This document shows positions 15,605 through 23,555 of a stretch of DNA of 41,933 nucleotides, piece after piece. The DNA is from Eubacterium sp. (GTDB lineage Bacteria; Bacillota; Clostridia; Lachnospirales; Lachnospiraceae). The stretch covers positions 1 through 41,933 of the forward strand of contig JAIKYQ010000126.1 of NCBI GenBank assembly GCA_024683035.1, in the 5' to 3' direction. A program made the position numbers and the translations under genes. The notes below the pieces were generated by a model. The model ran no database searches, was not told where the DNA came from, and was given only the letters and a program-made list of their open reading frames with translations. Within the stretch, counting starts at the first letter, position 1; each line of letters opens with the position of its first letter.

Positions 15605-16984
15605 ATGATAGATAATAATACGAATTTGGAAGGAAATAAGGAAAATACAGAACTCCAGCTCCCCCTGGGAGAACTGGAAATAGATGCCTATCAGAGAAGC
15701 CTGGAACAGCAGGCCGACAAGCTGCAGGATGCCGGGAACCGGCGCATGCAGATGGAACGTCAGCAGCAGGAAGCGCAGCAGGAGCAGATCCGGCAGGAAG
15801 AACTGCAGCAGCAGACCAGCGGTTCCATCAAGTATGAAAAAGGCTATTACGACGGCTATGCGGATGCTTTGGAGGAGATCCAGGAACGCCTGGCGGCAGA
15901 AGAAGAGGACGAGTACGATTTCGGCCGGCATTACAGCGGGAAAGCAGATCCCCGGAAGCAGAAACGGAATAAACGGGTTGTCTATGAAGACCCGTATGAC
16001 GAAGAGGTGGTTGTCAAGAAAAAACGGAAACACCGAGGCCATCCCATTCTGGTGACGATCCTGATCCTGCTGATCCTGCTCGTGGCCGGTGCCTTTGTCC
16101 TGGGCCGGTCTCTGTTCGGCAGGGTCACCCGTGTGGATCCGGTTGCGGACGGGGCGGCAGACAATCATGCCAACGCCATGGGGGTTGTGCTGCAGAAAGA
16201 TCCCGCCATAAAAAACATTCTTCTGATCGGGTCGGACAGCCGCGGAACGGAAGGCGAACGGCAGCGTTCGGATACCATGATCCTGTGCAGTGTCAATACG
16301 AATAAGGGTACGCTTACACTGACTTCGCTGATGCGTGATATGTATGTACCGATCCCGGAATTCGGATACAACAAGCTGAACGCGGCATACGCTATCGGAG
16401 ATATGCTGCTTCTGGACGAGACGATCCAGGAGGATTTCGGGGTGGACATCAACGGAAATGTGATGGTGGATTTCGAAGGATTTATCCAGGCACTGACGGC
16501 CGTCGGCAATATCGATATCGAGCTCACACAGGAAGAGGCGGACTATCTGAACAGCGGGGGCTGGGAGGACCAGGGTGCATATGGCAACGACGGCACATGG
16601 AATCTGACGGCCGGCGTGAATTCTCTGACACCGGCACAATCGCTGGCTTATTCACGGATCCGTTATATCGGCAATTCTGACTGGGAGAGGACCGAGCGGC
16701 AGCGTAAGGTGCTGATGGCGGCGCTTTCCAAATTTAAGCGTACCAACCCGGTTACACAGTACCGGGTGCTCGCCAATGCGCTGAGTACGATTTCGACGGA
16801 TATGTCGGATATGACACTGCTCAGTCTCCTGTTCCGTGCCATTATGCTGCGTAGCGGGGAGGTGCAGAATTATCTGATCCCGGTGGAAGGAACCTATTAC
16901 ATTGACTATATCGACGGGATGGATGTGCTGGTGCCGGACCTGGAGCAGAACAGTGCATACTTGAAGGAATACATATATGGATGA
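15605..16984 (+). CDS. LytR-CpsA-Psr (LCP) family cell-wall polymer ligase
   Basis: A 459-residue type II membrane protein. LCP enzymes transfer undecaprenyl-linked teichoic acids or polysaccharides onto peptidoglycan outside the membrane. A long cytoplasmic head (1 to about 145) is Gln/Glu-rich, probably coiled coil (40-70), with a Tyr-rich patch (KGYYDGYADALEE) and a basic stretch; the transmembrane helix is at about 147-166. The LCP domain begins near 202 with the conserved ILLIGSDSRG, RSDTM (221-225) and SLMRDMYV (241-248) arginines and aspartates that bind the polyprenyl pyrophosphate. The ribosome binding site is weak (GGCAGG). It overlaps the next gene by 8 nt. The head is much longer than in typical LCP proteins and might bind a cytoplasmic partner. 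Confidence 0.93.
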   Translation: MIDNNTNLEGNKENTELQLPLGELEIDAYQRSLEQQADKLQDAGNRRMQMERQQQEAQQEQIRQEELQQQTSGSIKYEKGYYDGYADALEEIQERLAAEEEDEYDFGRHYSGKADPRKQKRNKRVVYEDPYDEEVVVKKKRKHRGHPILVTILILLILLVAGAFVLGRSLFGRVTRVDPVADGAADNHANAMGVVLQKDPAIKNILLIGSDSRGTEGERQRSDTMILCSVNTNKGTLTLTSLMRDMYVPIPEFGYNKLNAAYAIGDMLLLDETIQEDFGVDINGNVMVDFEGFIQALTAVGNIDIELTQEEADYLNSGGWEDQGAYGNDGTWNLTAGVNSLTPAQSLAYSRIRYIGNSDWERTERQRKVLMAALSKFKRTNPVTQYRVLANALSTISTDMSDMTLLSLLFRAIMLRSGEVQNYLIPVEGTYYIDYIDGMDVLVPDLEQNSAYLKEYIYG

Positions 16985-17480
16985 CAGAAAGCAGTCCATA
17001 ACGGCAGGATCTGCCGTTGGAGCAGAAAACAGAGCGTCAGAGGAGAGGCAGCAGCTGTACCGGCTCATGCATGAAATCCTGCTGGTCGAAAAAAAACAGG
17101 CGGGCAGGATCCGAACCCTGATGAGCACCAACGTGATCCTGGCGGCTGCGATCCTGGTTGTTCTGGGGATCCTGGTGCCGCGGACGGTGACCATGGTCGC
17201 CAACGTGCAGAATGCCTCCGAGCATGTACAGGAATTGTCGGAATCGGCGAAGGAGTCGCTGGACGGCATAAACGAGATGGTCGCGGATGCCAGGCAGATC
17301 GTGCAGAATGCCGATCAGATCGTGGCCGATGCGGATCAGGTTCTGGTAGATAATTCAGATGCCGTAAAAGCGGCGCTGGAAAACTTTAACAGTGTGGATT
17401 TTGAAACACTGAACAAAGCCATACGTGATCTTTCCTCCGCGGTGGAACCGCTGGCAAATCTGTCGCATTTGTTTGATTAA
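16977..17480 (+). CDS. Small membrane protein with coiled-coil outer domain
   Basis: A 167-residue protein with a cytoplasmic N-terminus, one transmembrane helix at about 49-68 and an outer helical region (75-167). That region repeats ADQIV-like units (QIVQNADQIVADADQVLVDN, about 107-126), as in a coiled coil or a HAMP-less chemoreceptor-like rod. I recognise no named family. Its start overlaps the end of the LCP gene by 8 nt, so the two are coupled, and a protease gene follows after 69 nt. It may be a structural partner of the LCP enzyme at the membrane (inference). Confidence 0.8.
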   Translation: MDDRKQSITAGSAVGAENRASEERQQLYRLMHEILLVEKKQAGRIRTLMSTNVILAAAILVVLGILVPRTVTMVANVQNASEHVQELSESAKESLDGINEMVADARQIVQNADQIVADADQVLVDNSDAVKAALENFNSVDFETLNKAIRDLSSAVEPLANLSHLFD

Positions 17481-17549
17481 TAAACAGGAACAGGCAGAAG
17501 GCAGACCGAAAGACACGTTGCTGTTGCTGCAGGCAGGAAGGAGAAACTC

Positions 17550-20500
17550 ATGCCGGAAAAACCAATCAGGAGAAAGAAAAAGATAGAAGAGGGCGGTCAG
17601 GGTGTACAGCGCCGTGAAGAAGCGCGTACCGACGGACCGGTAGGCAGAAAGGAAGGAACTCTCCAGCAGGATCCTGCAAAAGGAAAGAAACCTGCCGGCG
17701 GACAGCAGCCCGGAAGCGGCAAGGGAGCAGCCGGTGACCGCGGTACACTGGGCGATCTGTTGGGCGGCGGTAGCGCCGGCGGGATGGGCGGCCTGGGCAA
17801 TCTGTTAGGCGGCGGAAGCGGTAATGCCGGCAGTGCGGGCGGCGGTCTGGGCAATCTGCTGGGCGGCGGAAGCGGCAATACAGGCAGCTCGGGCGGCAAT
17901 CTGGGGAATCTGCTGGGCGGCGGAACCACAGGCGGGACCGGAAACAACGGACCGGTCTATCCTTCCGGCGGAGGGACCGGCGGAGGCGGCACCAACCTTT
18001 CCGGCGGCGGAAACGGCGGTGGCGGCACGAACCTTTCCGGCGGCCGGGGTCGCGGCGGATGCAGCAGAATTCTGCTGATCCTGCTGGTCATTATCGTTCT
18101 GTTCTTCCTGCTGCGTTCCTGCACGGGCGGCAGCTCTTCAGGCAGCAGCACCGGGAACGCGAATAACAGCGGAACGATCCAGCAGCAGACCACAACAAAT
18201 ACCGCAAATACCGGAGCGGCGAACACAGATACAGCAACCAACACGACAAACAGCGGTACCGGCAGCGGCGGTACGATCAGCAATACCAATAACAATACAA
18301 ACAACAATACCAATAACAGCATAAATACCAATACGGCAAATACCGGCACGGCAAGCCAGACGGGCAGTACATCCGGCAGCTACGGCAGCCTGAGCAGTCT
18401 GTTCGGGAATACGGTATCCAACGAAACCTATAACTGGACGACCAGTTCCAATATCGGGCAGCTGGATACGTCGGTTGCCAGCGGCGCCCGGCCCAAGCGG
18501 ACCAAGATCCTCGGCAACGGACAGGATGTCATTACGCTCATGGTCTATATGTGCGGTACGGATCTGGAGTCTCGCAGCGCCATGGCGTCCCGGGATCTGC
18601 AGGAAATGCTGAATGCCACGCTGAACAATCCCAATCTGCGTGTGCTGGTATACACCGGCGGCTGCAGAAGATGGCAGAACAATATCGTCAGCAATCAGAC
18701 AAACCAGATCTATGTTGTTTATAACGGCCAGCTGACCTGTCTGGAAAACAATGTGGGCAGCAAGCCGATGGTGGATCCGGCTACGCTGACGGAGTTCATC
18801 CGGTACTGTGCACAGATTTCTCCGGCCAATCGTTATGACCTTATTTTCTGGGATCACGGCGGCGGTTCCGAAAGCGGTTATGGGTACGATGAAAAATACA
18901 GCACCATGGGTGCCATGAGCCTGGCCGGGATCAATAAGGCGTTGTACGATGCCGGCGTGACCTTTGACTTTATCGGCTTCGACGCCTGCCTGATGGCAAC
19001 TGTCGAAAACGCGCTGGTTGTCGGTCAGTACGCAGACTATCTGATCGGCTCGGAGGAGACAGAGCCGGGTGTCGGCTGGTATTATACCGACTGGCTGTCC
19101 AACCTGGCGGCCAATACTTCGATGCCGACGCTGGAGATCGGCAAACAGATCGCGGATGGATTTACCAATGCCTGCGCAACAACCTGCTACGGGCAGGATA
19201 CGACGCTTTCGGTCGTTGACCTGGCAGAGCTCGCCTATTCGATCCCTTCGAATCTGTCAGCCTTTGCATCCTCTACCACGAAACTGATTGAAAACGGACA
19301 GTATCAGACTGTCTCCAATGCGCGCAGCAGTGCTAAAGAATTTGCAGCTTCCACAAAGATCGATCAGGTTGACCTGGTCCATCTGGCCAGCAACATGGGA
19401 ACGCAGGAAGGGCAGAAGCTTGCCCAGGCAATCCTGGGGGCAGTGAAGTACAATACGACTTCCCGCAGTGTCCGGAATGCCTATGGACTTTCGGTATACT
19501 TCCCGTATTCCCGCCGGTCCAAGGTAGACAGCATGGTCAGCACGTATGAGACGATCGGCATGGACGAAGCGTATACGCGCTGCATACAGGAATTTGCCTC
19601 CCTGGGTGTTGCGGGACAGGTGGCTTCGGGCGGTACCAGCTATGGTATGGATACGCTGCTGGAGCAGCTGCTGGGCGGCAGCTTCGGCGGCTCCTACGGT
19701 GGGACTTCCGGCGGTTACGGCGGCTCTTCCGGCGGTCTGTCCAACGTGTTCTATGGCACCAATTCCGGTTCGGGCAGTTCCTCCGGTTCTGTCGGCGCAG
19801 ACGTGATCGCACAGCTCCTCTCTTCCTATATGAGCGGCGGACGCAGTGCGGTGGCAGGCCTGACAGAAGACAACACGAAGTTTATGGAGACGCTGGATAT
19901 AGAAACGGCGGCGGACTATCTTGCCAGCAACTACTTTGATCCGGCCAACCTGGAATGGAAGGAAAATGAAAACGGCGACAAGATCATAGCCATGTCGGAT
20001 GAGCAATGGTCCAAACTGAACAGTCTGAAGCTGAATTTCTTCTATGATGACGGAGAAGGCATCCTGGATCTGGGCATGGATAATCTGTATGACACAGATG
20101 AAAACGATAATCTGCTGGAACCGCAGGACCGTACCTGGCTCAGCATCAACGGACAGCCGGTGGCCTATTACAGCGTCAGCGAGTCCGGTGACGAAGAAGA
20201 CTACACGATCATCGGCCGTGTTCCGGCGGAAGTGAACGGCGATCTGGTCAATCTGATCATTGTCTTCAATTCAGAAAATGAAGACGGGTTTGTGGCCGGC
20301 GCTGTGTTCGACTATGAAGAAGACGATGATATCGAGGTGATCGCCAAGAGCCTGCTTGCCTATGAAGAGCCGGAAACCGCCTTCGTATCCGAAGGGCAGG
20401 ATATGGAATGGAATACGGATCTGGAGAAAGGCTATGAGATCCGCTTCCTCTGCGACAGTTACGATCCGGAAGGAAATTACGAAGGCAGCTATTACATCGG

Positions 20501-20636
20501 TGATCCGCTGCAGGCAGAGGACTGGTCAGAGCTGAGCATCAGCAACCGGGATGTGGGAGAAGGCACCGTGTATGCGGCGTATGTCTTCACAGATCTGTAC
20601 GGTGAAGAATACTGGTCACCATTCCTGAAACTGTAA
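17550..20636 (+). CDS. Membrane-anchored clostripain-family (C11) cysteine peptidase
   Basis: A 1028-residue protein. Residues 1-170 are a basic then Gly-rich cytoplasmic head with four LGNLLGGGS-type repeats. A transmembrane helix lies at about 173-189, followed by a Thr/Asn/Gly-rich spacer to about 320. The C11 peptidase domain starts at VITLMVYMCGTDLES (about 327) and has the catalytic dyad His436 (FWDHGGG) and Cys480 (GFDACLMA). A second Gly/Ser-rich stretch (about 700-760) and an acidic beta-rich C-terminal domain (about 790-1028) complete it. C11 enzymes cleave after Arg or Lys and often mature themselves (family knowledge); the target is unknown. GGAAGGAGA precedes the ATG. It ends at a strong terminator. 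The Gly-rich repeats suggest recent expansion by slippage. Confidence 0.9.
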   Translation: MPEKPIRRKKKIEEGGQGVQRREEARTDGPVGRKEGTLQQDPAKGKKPAGGQQPGSGKGAAGDRGTLGDLLGGGSAGGMGGLGNLLGGGSGNAGSAGGGLGNLLGGGSGNTGSSGGNLGNLLGGGTTGGTGNNGPVYPSGGGTGGGGTNLSGGGNGGGGTNLSGGRGRGGCSRILLILLVIIVLFFLLRSCTGGSSSGSSTGNANNSGTIQQQTTTNTANTGAANTDTATNTTNSGTGSGGTISNTNNNTNNNTNNSINTNTANTGTASQTGSTSGSYGSLSSLFGNTVSNETYNWTTSSNIGQLDTSVASGARPKRTKILGNGQDVITLMVYMCGTDLESRSAMASRDLQEMLNATLNNPNLRVLVYTGGCRRWQNNIVSNQTNQIYVVYNGQLTCLENNVGSKPMVDPATLTEFIRYCAQISPANRYDLIFWDHGGGSESGYGYDEKYSTMGAMSLAGINKALYDAGVTFDFIGFDACLMATVENALVVGQYADYLIGSEETEPGVGWYYTDWLSNLAANTSMPTLEIGKQIADGFTNACATTCYGQDTTLSVVDLAELAYSIPSNLSAFASSTTKLIENGQYQTVSNARSSAKEFAASTKIDQVDLVHLASNMGTQEGQKLAQAILGAVKYNTTSRSVRNAYGLSVYFPYSRRSKVDSMVSTYETIGMDEAYTRCIQEFASLGVAGQVASGGTSYGMDTLLEQLLGGSFGGSYGGTSGGYGGSSGGLSNVFYGTNSGSGSSSGSVGADVIAQLLSSYMSGGRSAVAGLTEDNTKFMETLDIETAADYLASNYFDPANLEWKENENGDKIIAMSDEQWSKLNSLKLNFFYDDGEGILDLGMDNLYDTDENDNLLEPQDRTWLSINGQPVAYYSVSESGDEEDYTIIGRVPAEVNGDLVNLIIVFNSENEDGFVAGAVFDYEEDDDIEVIAKSLLAYEEPETAFVSEGQDMEWNTDLEKGYEIRFLCDSYDPEGNYEGSYYIGDPLQAEDWSELSISNRDVGEGTVYAAYVFTDLYGEEYWSPFLKL
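17748..17924 (+). repeat. In-frame Gly-rich tandem repeats in the C11 peptidase gene
   Basis: Four in-frame units each beginning with codons for LGDLLGGG or LGNLLGGG. Two central units are exactly 54 bp (18 codons) and near-identical, the first is shorter and the last incomplete. They encode the cytoplasmic head of the protease, so copy number could vary without breaking the frame. Confidence 0.75.
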
Positions 20637-20644
20637 TTTAGAAA

Positions 20645-20680
20645 GTAAAACCGGCGGGCCTTTGGTCCGCCGGTTTCTGC
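20645..20680. terminator. Bidirectional terminator between the C11 peptidase and radical SAM genes
   Basis: AAACCGGCGGGCC (20648-20660) pairs with GGTCCGCCGGTTT (20664-20676), 13 bp with a 3-nt loop. A short T-run follows on either strand, between two convergent genes. Confidence 0.8.
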
Positions 20681-20721
20681 ATTTCGGTTAAAGTACAGAG
20701 CGTATGCTTTTGTCTCTGTGA

Positions 20722-22224
20722 TTATTCTTTTGTTTCTGCCTTTACATCTTCCACTGTCTGGAAGGCAGCCAGTTCCGGATGAGCCAGATGTTCTTCGGAA
20801 TAGTTGACATAGGCTTTTTCGATATGGAACTGTTCAGCCCAGACTTTGTCCGCAATCGGAGCCCATTCTTTGGCGTAAGCATCGCATTTGCTGCACAGAT
20901 GATCGGCGGTTTCCTCGGATTCCGCATTGGTGCCGTGTGCACCGGAGCGCTCGACCATGCCGCGCAGAAGGTCCGGATTCTCCAGCATCGGGCAGGGACG
21001 CAGGTGGTTGCGGTTGAACGGCTGCCCTTTGTGATATTCCATGAAGAGCGGGCTCTGCAGCATCTCCAGGATGGAATTCTCATGAATGTTGGTGTTCGAG
21101 AAGTGGATGAACACGCATGGTTCGGCATCGCCGTGGGCGTTGATATGGAAATAGTTCCGGCCGCCCGCGATGCATCCGCCGACCTTTTCACCGTCGTTCT
21201 GGAAATCCATCGGGAAGAAGTCGATATCGCAGTCTTCGGAACGGATATAACGGATCCGGTCGATCATGTACTTGCGCTGTTCCACGGTTGGAAGCAGTTC
21301 CGGAACGGCATTGTTGCCGATCGGCATATAGTGGAAGTAGAAGCCGAAGCGGGCGCCTTTTTCAGAGATCAGCCGGATGAAGTCGTCGTTGGTGACGGCT
21401 TCCACATTTTCACGTGTATAGCAGATGGAGGTGCCGAACAGAATGCCGTGCTTTTTCAGAAGATCCATGGCATTCATAACCGCTTCATAGTGGCCGTCGC
21501 CGCGGCGGGCGTCGTTGGTATCCGGTGTGCCTTCGATGGAAAGGAAGAAGGTCATGTTGCCCAGACGCTCCAGCTCCTGGCACAGCTCTTCATCGATCAG
21601 GGTGGAATTGGTGAACGCGGCGAAATAGCAGTCATGATGCTTTTCGATGAGCTTCAGGATATCTTTTTTACGCACCATCGGTTCACCGCCGGTCATGATG
21701 TACACATAAATGCCCAGCTCTTTTCCCTGTGTGATGATCTTGTCCATGTCTTCGAAGGTCATGTTGTTTTTATGACCGTAGGTACCGGACCAGCAGCCTG
21801 CGCAGTGCATGTTGCAGGCATCCGTCGGATCGAAAAGGATCAGCCACGGGATATTGCACTGATATTTTTTACGGTTTTCGCGGGTCAGCTTTGTGCCGCG
21901 GAGAAACGCTTCATAACCGAGGTTCAGCAGCGTCATTTTGGCGAAATTCGGATTCGTTTCGGCGATGATGCTGTCGATGTAGCTGAACCAGCGGTTGTTC
22001 GGATCCAGGATGGCTTTGCGGACACTGTCCATAACGCCGTCCGGGAATTTTCCCTTGAAGAATTTTTCGGCCAGATCCGCCAGACGCAGATAGACTTTTG
22101 TCCGGTCCGTGGTGTCTTTTTTATGCAGATCATTGACCAGGCCGGTCAGCATGATGTCCATGGCCTTGCGTTCGGCTGCATGGGTGAGATTCTCTTTTAT
22201 GTTGATCATGTTGATGTTTGCCAT
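20722..22224 (-). CDS. Radical SAM protein with SPASM-like C-terminal cysteines
   Basis: A 500-residue protein with a helical N-terminal region of about 125 residues, then a radical SAM core with CNMHCAGC (Cys137, Cys141, Cys144 for the 4Fe-4S cluster) and GGEP (179-182, SAM binding). The C-terminal part has Cys-rich SPASM/Twitch-like features (GGCIAGG, EPCVF, RPCPM, LCSKC), suggesting auxiliary clusters. Such enzymes modify peptides, proteins or small molecules by radical chemistry; no precursor peptide gene is visible next to it, so the substrate is unknown. The ATG at 22224 follows GGGAGGAAAG; an upstream ATG eight codons earlier has no such site. It is a single gene with its own promoter, convergent with the protease gene. 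Confidence 0.9.
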   Translation of the reverse strand: MANINMINIKENLTHAAERKAMDIMLTGLVNDLHKKDTTDRTKVYLRLADLAEKFFKGKFPDGVMDSVRKAILDPNNRWFSYIDSIIAETNPNFAKMTLLNLGYEAFLRGTKLTRENRKKYQCNIPWLILFDPTDACNMHCAGCWSGTYGHKNNMTFEDMDKIITQGKELGIYVYIMTGGEPMVRKKDILKLIEKHHDCYFAAFTNSTLIDEELCQELERLGNMTFFLSIEGTPDTNDARRGDGHYEAVMNAMDLLKKHGILFGTSICYTRENVEAVTNDDFIRLISEKGARFGFYFHYMPIGNNAVPELLPTVEQRKYMIDRIRYIRSEDCDIDFFPMDFQNDGEKVGGCIAGGRNYFHINAHGDAEPCVFIHFSNTNIHENSILEMLQSPLFMEYHKGQPFNRNHLRPCPMLENPDLLRGMVERSGAHGTNAESEETADHLCSKCDAYAKEWAPIADKVWAEQFHIEKAYVNYSEEHLAHPELAAFQTVEDVKAETKE

Positions 22225-22311
22225 GTCTTTCCTCCCAAGTTTACACATGTCTTGCTCTCCCCGGAGGGGAGAATAGGCAGATTATTCTTTTTTGGCTCAT
22301 TTTCAACCGCT

Positions 22312-22340
22312 ATTATAGCGAGCAGGGGTAGAAAAGTCAC
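22312..22340 (-). promoter_or_regulatory. Promoter of the radical SAM gene
   Basis: On the minus strand, GTGACT (22335-22340), a 17-nt spacer, TATAAT (22312-22317). The leader contains a 7-bp hairpin (TCTCCCC with GGGGAGA, 22256-22272). Confidence 0.65.
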
Positions 22341-22453
22341 GGGACAGACTTGAACTTCTGTCTCATCGAATTATGGTTTTGCCCACTTTCGCAGAAGTGT
22401 TACCTTACCGTGCCCTGTCCGGCTATACAGCGGTCCGGCGCAGGGTGAAAGCA

Positions 22454-22482
22454 TTGACAAGAGAAGTCTTCTTAAGTATAGT
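22454..22482 (+). promoter_or_regulatory. Promoter of the DegV-family gene
   Basis: Perfect TTGACA (22454-22459), a 17-nt spacer, TATAGT (22477-22482), 55 nt before the chosen start codon. One of the strongest promoter matches in the window. Confidence 0.8.
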
Positions 22483-22537
22483 CAAAAAAAGGAAAAGAAA
22501 ACAAAAACGTGTTGACAAAAACGTACGGGAGAAGAAC

Positions 22538-23431
22538 ATGGCATCATATTTGATCTATACAGACGCGGCAGCAGATATTCCGGCGCATGTGTTTCAGAAG
22601 TACGACCTTCGTATTGTGCCGATGAGGTATACGTTAAACGGAAAAGAGATCCTGTTCAATACCGCTTCACCGGATCATGACAGACTCTGCGACGAATTTT
22701 TCGAAGCGTTGAAAAAAGGCGGCGATGCCATGACGTCGCAGATCACCCAGTTTGATTTTATGGAGATCTTCGAGCCGGATCTGAAGGACGGAAACGATAT
22801 TCTGTACCTCTGTTTTTCTTCCGGTATATCCGGTACGTACAACAATGCCTGTCTGGCGGCAGAAGAGCTGAACGAGAAGTATCCGGAAAGCCGGCTGCTG
22901 GTCGTGGATACCATGGCAGCGACACAGGGGCAGGGCGTATTTACACATGCGGCGCTGATCAATCGGGTAAAAGGGATGAGTATGGAAGAAAACGCTGCCT
23001 GGCTTCTGGAAAAAAGGCCGTATCTCTGCCACCGTTTCGTGGTCGGAGATCTGCATCATCTGCATAAGGGCGGCCGGGTTTCTTCGACGGCAGCTGTTGT
23101 CGGGACCATGCTGCAGGTCAAACCACTGCTGATCATCGACGACGAAGGCAAGCTGGATGTGGTGGAAAAGGCCAGAGGCATGAAGCGGGCCCAGCGGAGA
23201 CTGGTCGAAGCGTATCAGAAGGAACAGGGCGTTCCGGACGTACCCAAACTGGTCTATGTCGGGCATACTTCTTTATATAAGGAAGCAGAAGCTCTCTGTG
23301 AGGCTATCCGGGCGGTGGCGGAAGAGGGAACGATCGTAGAGCCGGTAAATCTCGGACCAATCATCGCCACACATGTCGGACCGGAATTTTTCAGCGTATG
23401 CGGCTGGGGCTTCCACAGAAGAGAGGCGTGA
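22538..23431 (+). CDS. DegV family fatty-acid-binding protein
   Basis: A 297-residue cytoplasmic protein of the DegV/FakB family, which binds a fatty acid and presents it to the kinase FakA for entry into phospholipid synthesis. Visible motifs are YTDAAADIP at the start, CFSSGISGTYNNA (about 90-102, Ser residues that hold the carboxylate), VVDTMAATQGQG and HHLHKGGRVSS. The ATG at 22538 (MASYLIYTD) was chosen because GGGAGAAGAAC precedes it and the family starts here; upstream in-frame codons overlap the promoter. No FakA gene is in the window. asnB follows after 124 nt. Confidence 0.92.
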   Translation: MASYLIYTDAAADIPAHVFQKYDLRIVPMRYTLNGKEILFNTASPDHDRLCDEFFEALKKGGDAMTSQITQFDFMEIFEPDLKDGNDILYLCFSSGISGTYNNACLAAEELNEKYPESRLLVVDTMAATQGQGVFTHAALINRVKGMSMEENAAWLLEKRPYLCHRFVVGDLHHLHKGGRVSSTAAVVGTMLQVKPLLIIDDEGKLDVVEKARGMKRAQRRLVEAYQKEQGVPDVPKLVYVGHTSLYKEAEALCEAIRAVAEEGTIVEPVNLGPIIATHVGPEFFSVCGWGFHRREA

Positions 23432-23500
23432 TCACAGCCGGAACAGCCGGCTTATAACTGAAAACGGGGAACAGCAGAACTACGAACAGGCAAGGGCGTC

Positions 23501-23533
23501 TTGGTGGATTCCTTTGCCTTTCGTATGTATAGT
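23501..23533 (+). promoter_or_regulatory. Possible asnB promoter
   Basis: TTGGTG (23501-23506) with TATGTA 17 nt later (23524-23529), overlapping TATAGT (23528-23533) at a less favourable spacing. Weak; asnB could also be read from the DegV promoter. Confidence 0.3.
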
Positions 23534-23555
23534 CAGCAAAAGGGGAGATAAAACT

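Noticed and set aside
17748-18060. Repetitive Gly-rich coding DNA considered as a CRISPR or minisatellite array
   Set aside because: The units are in frame, lack regular unique spacers and encode a continuous protein segment.
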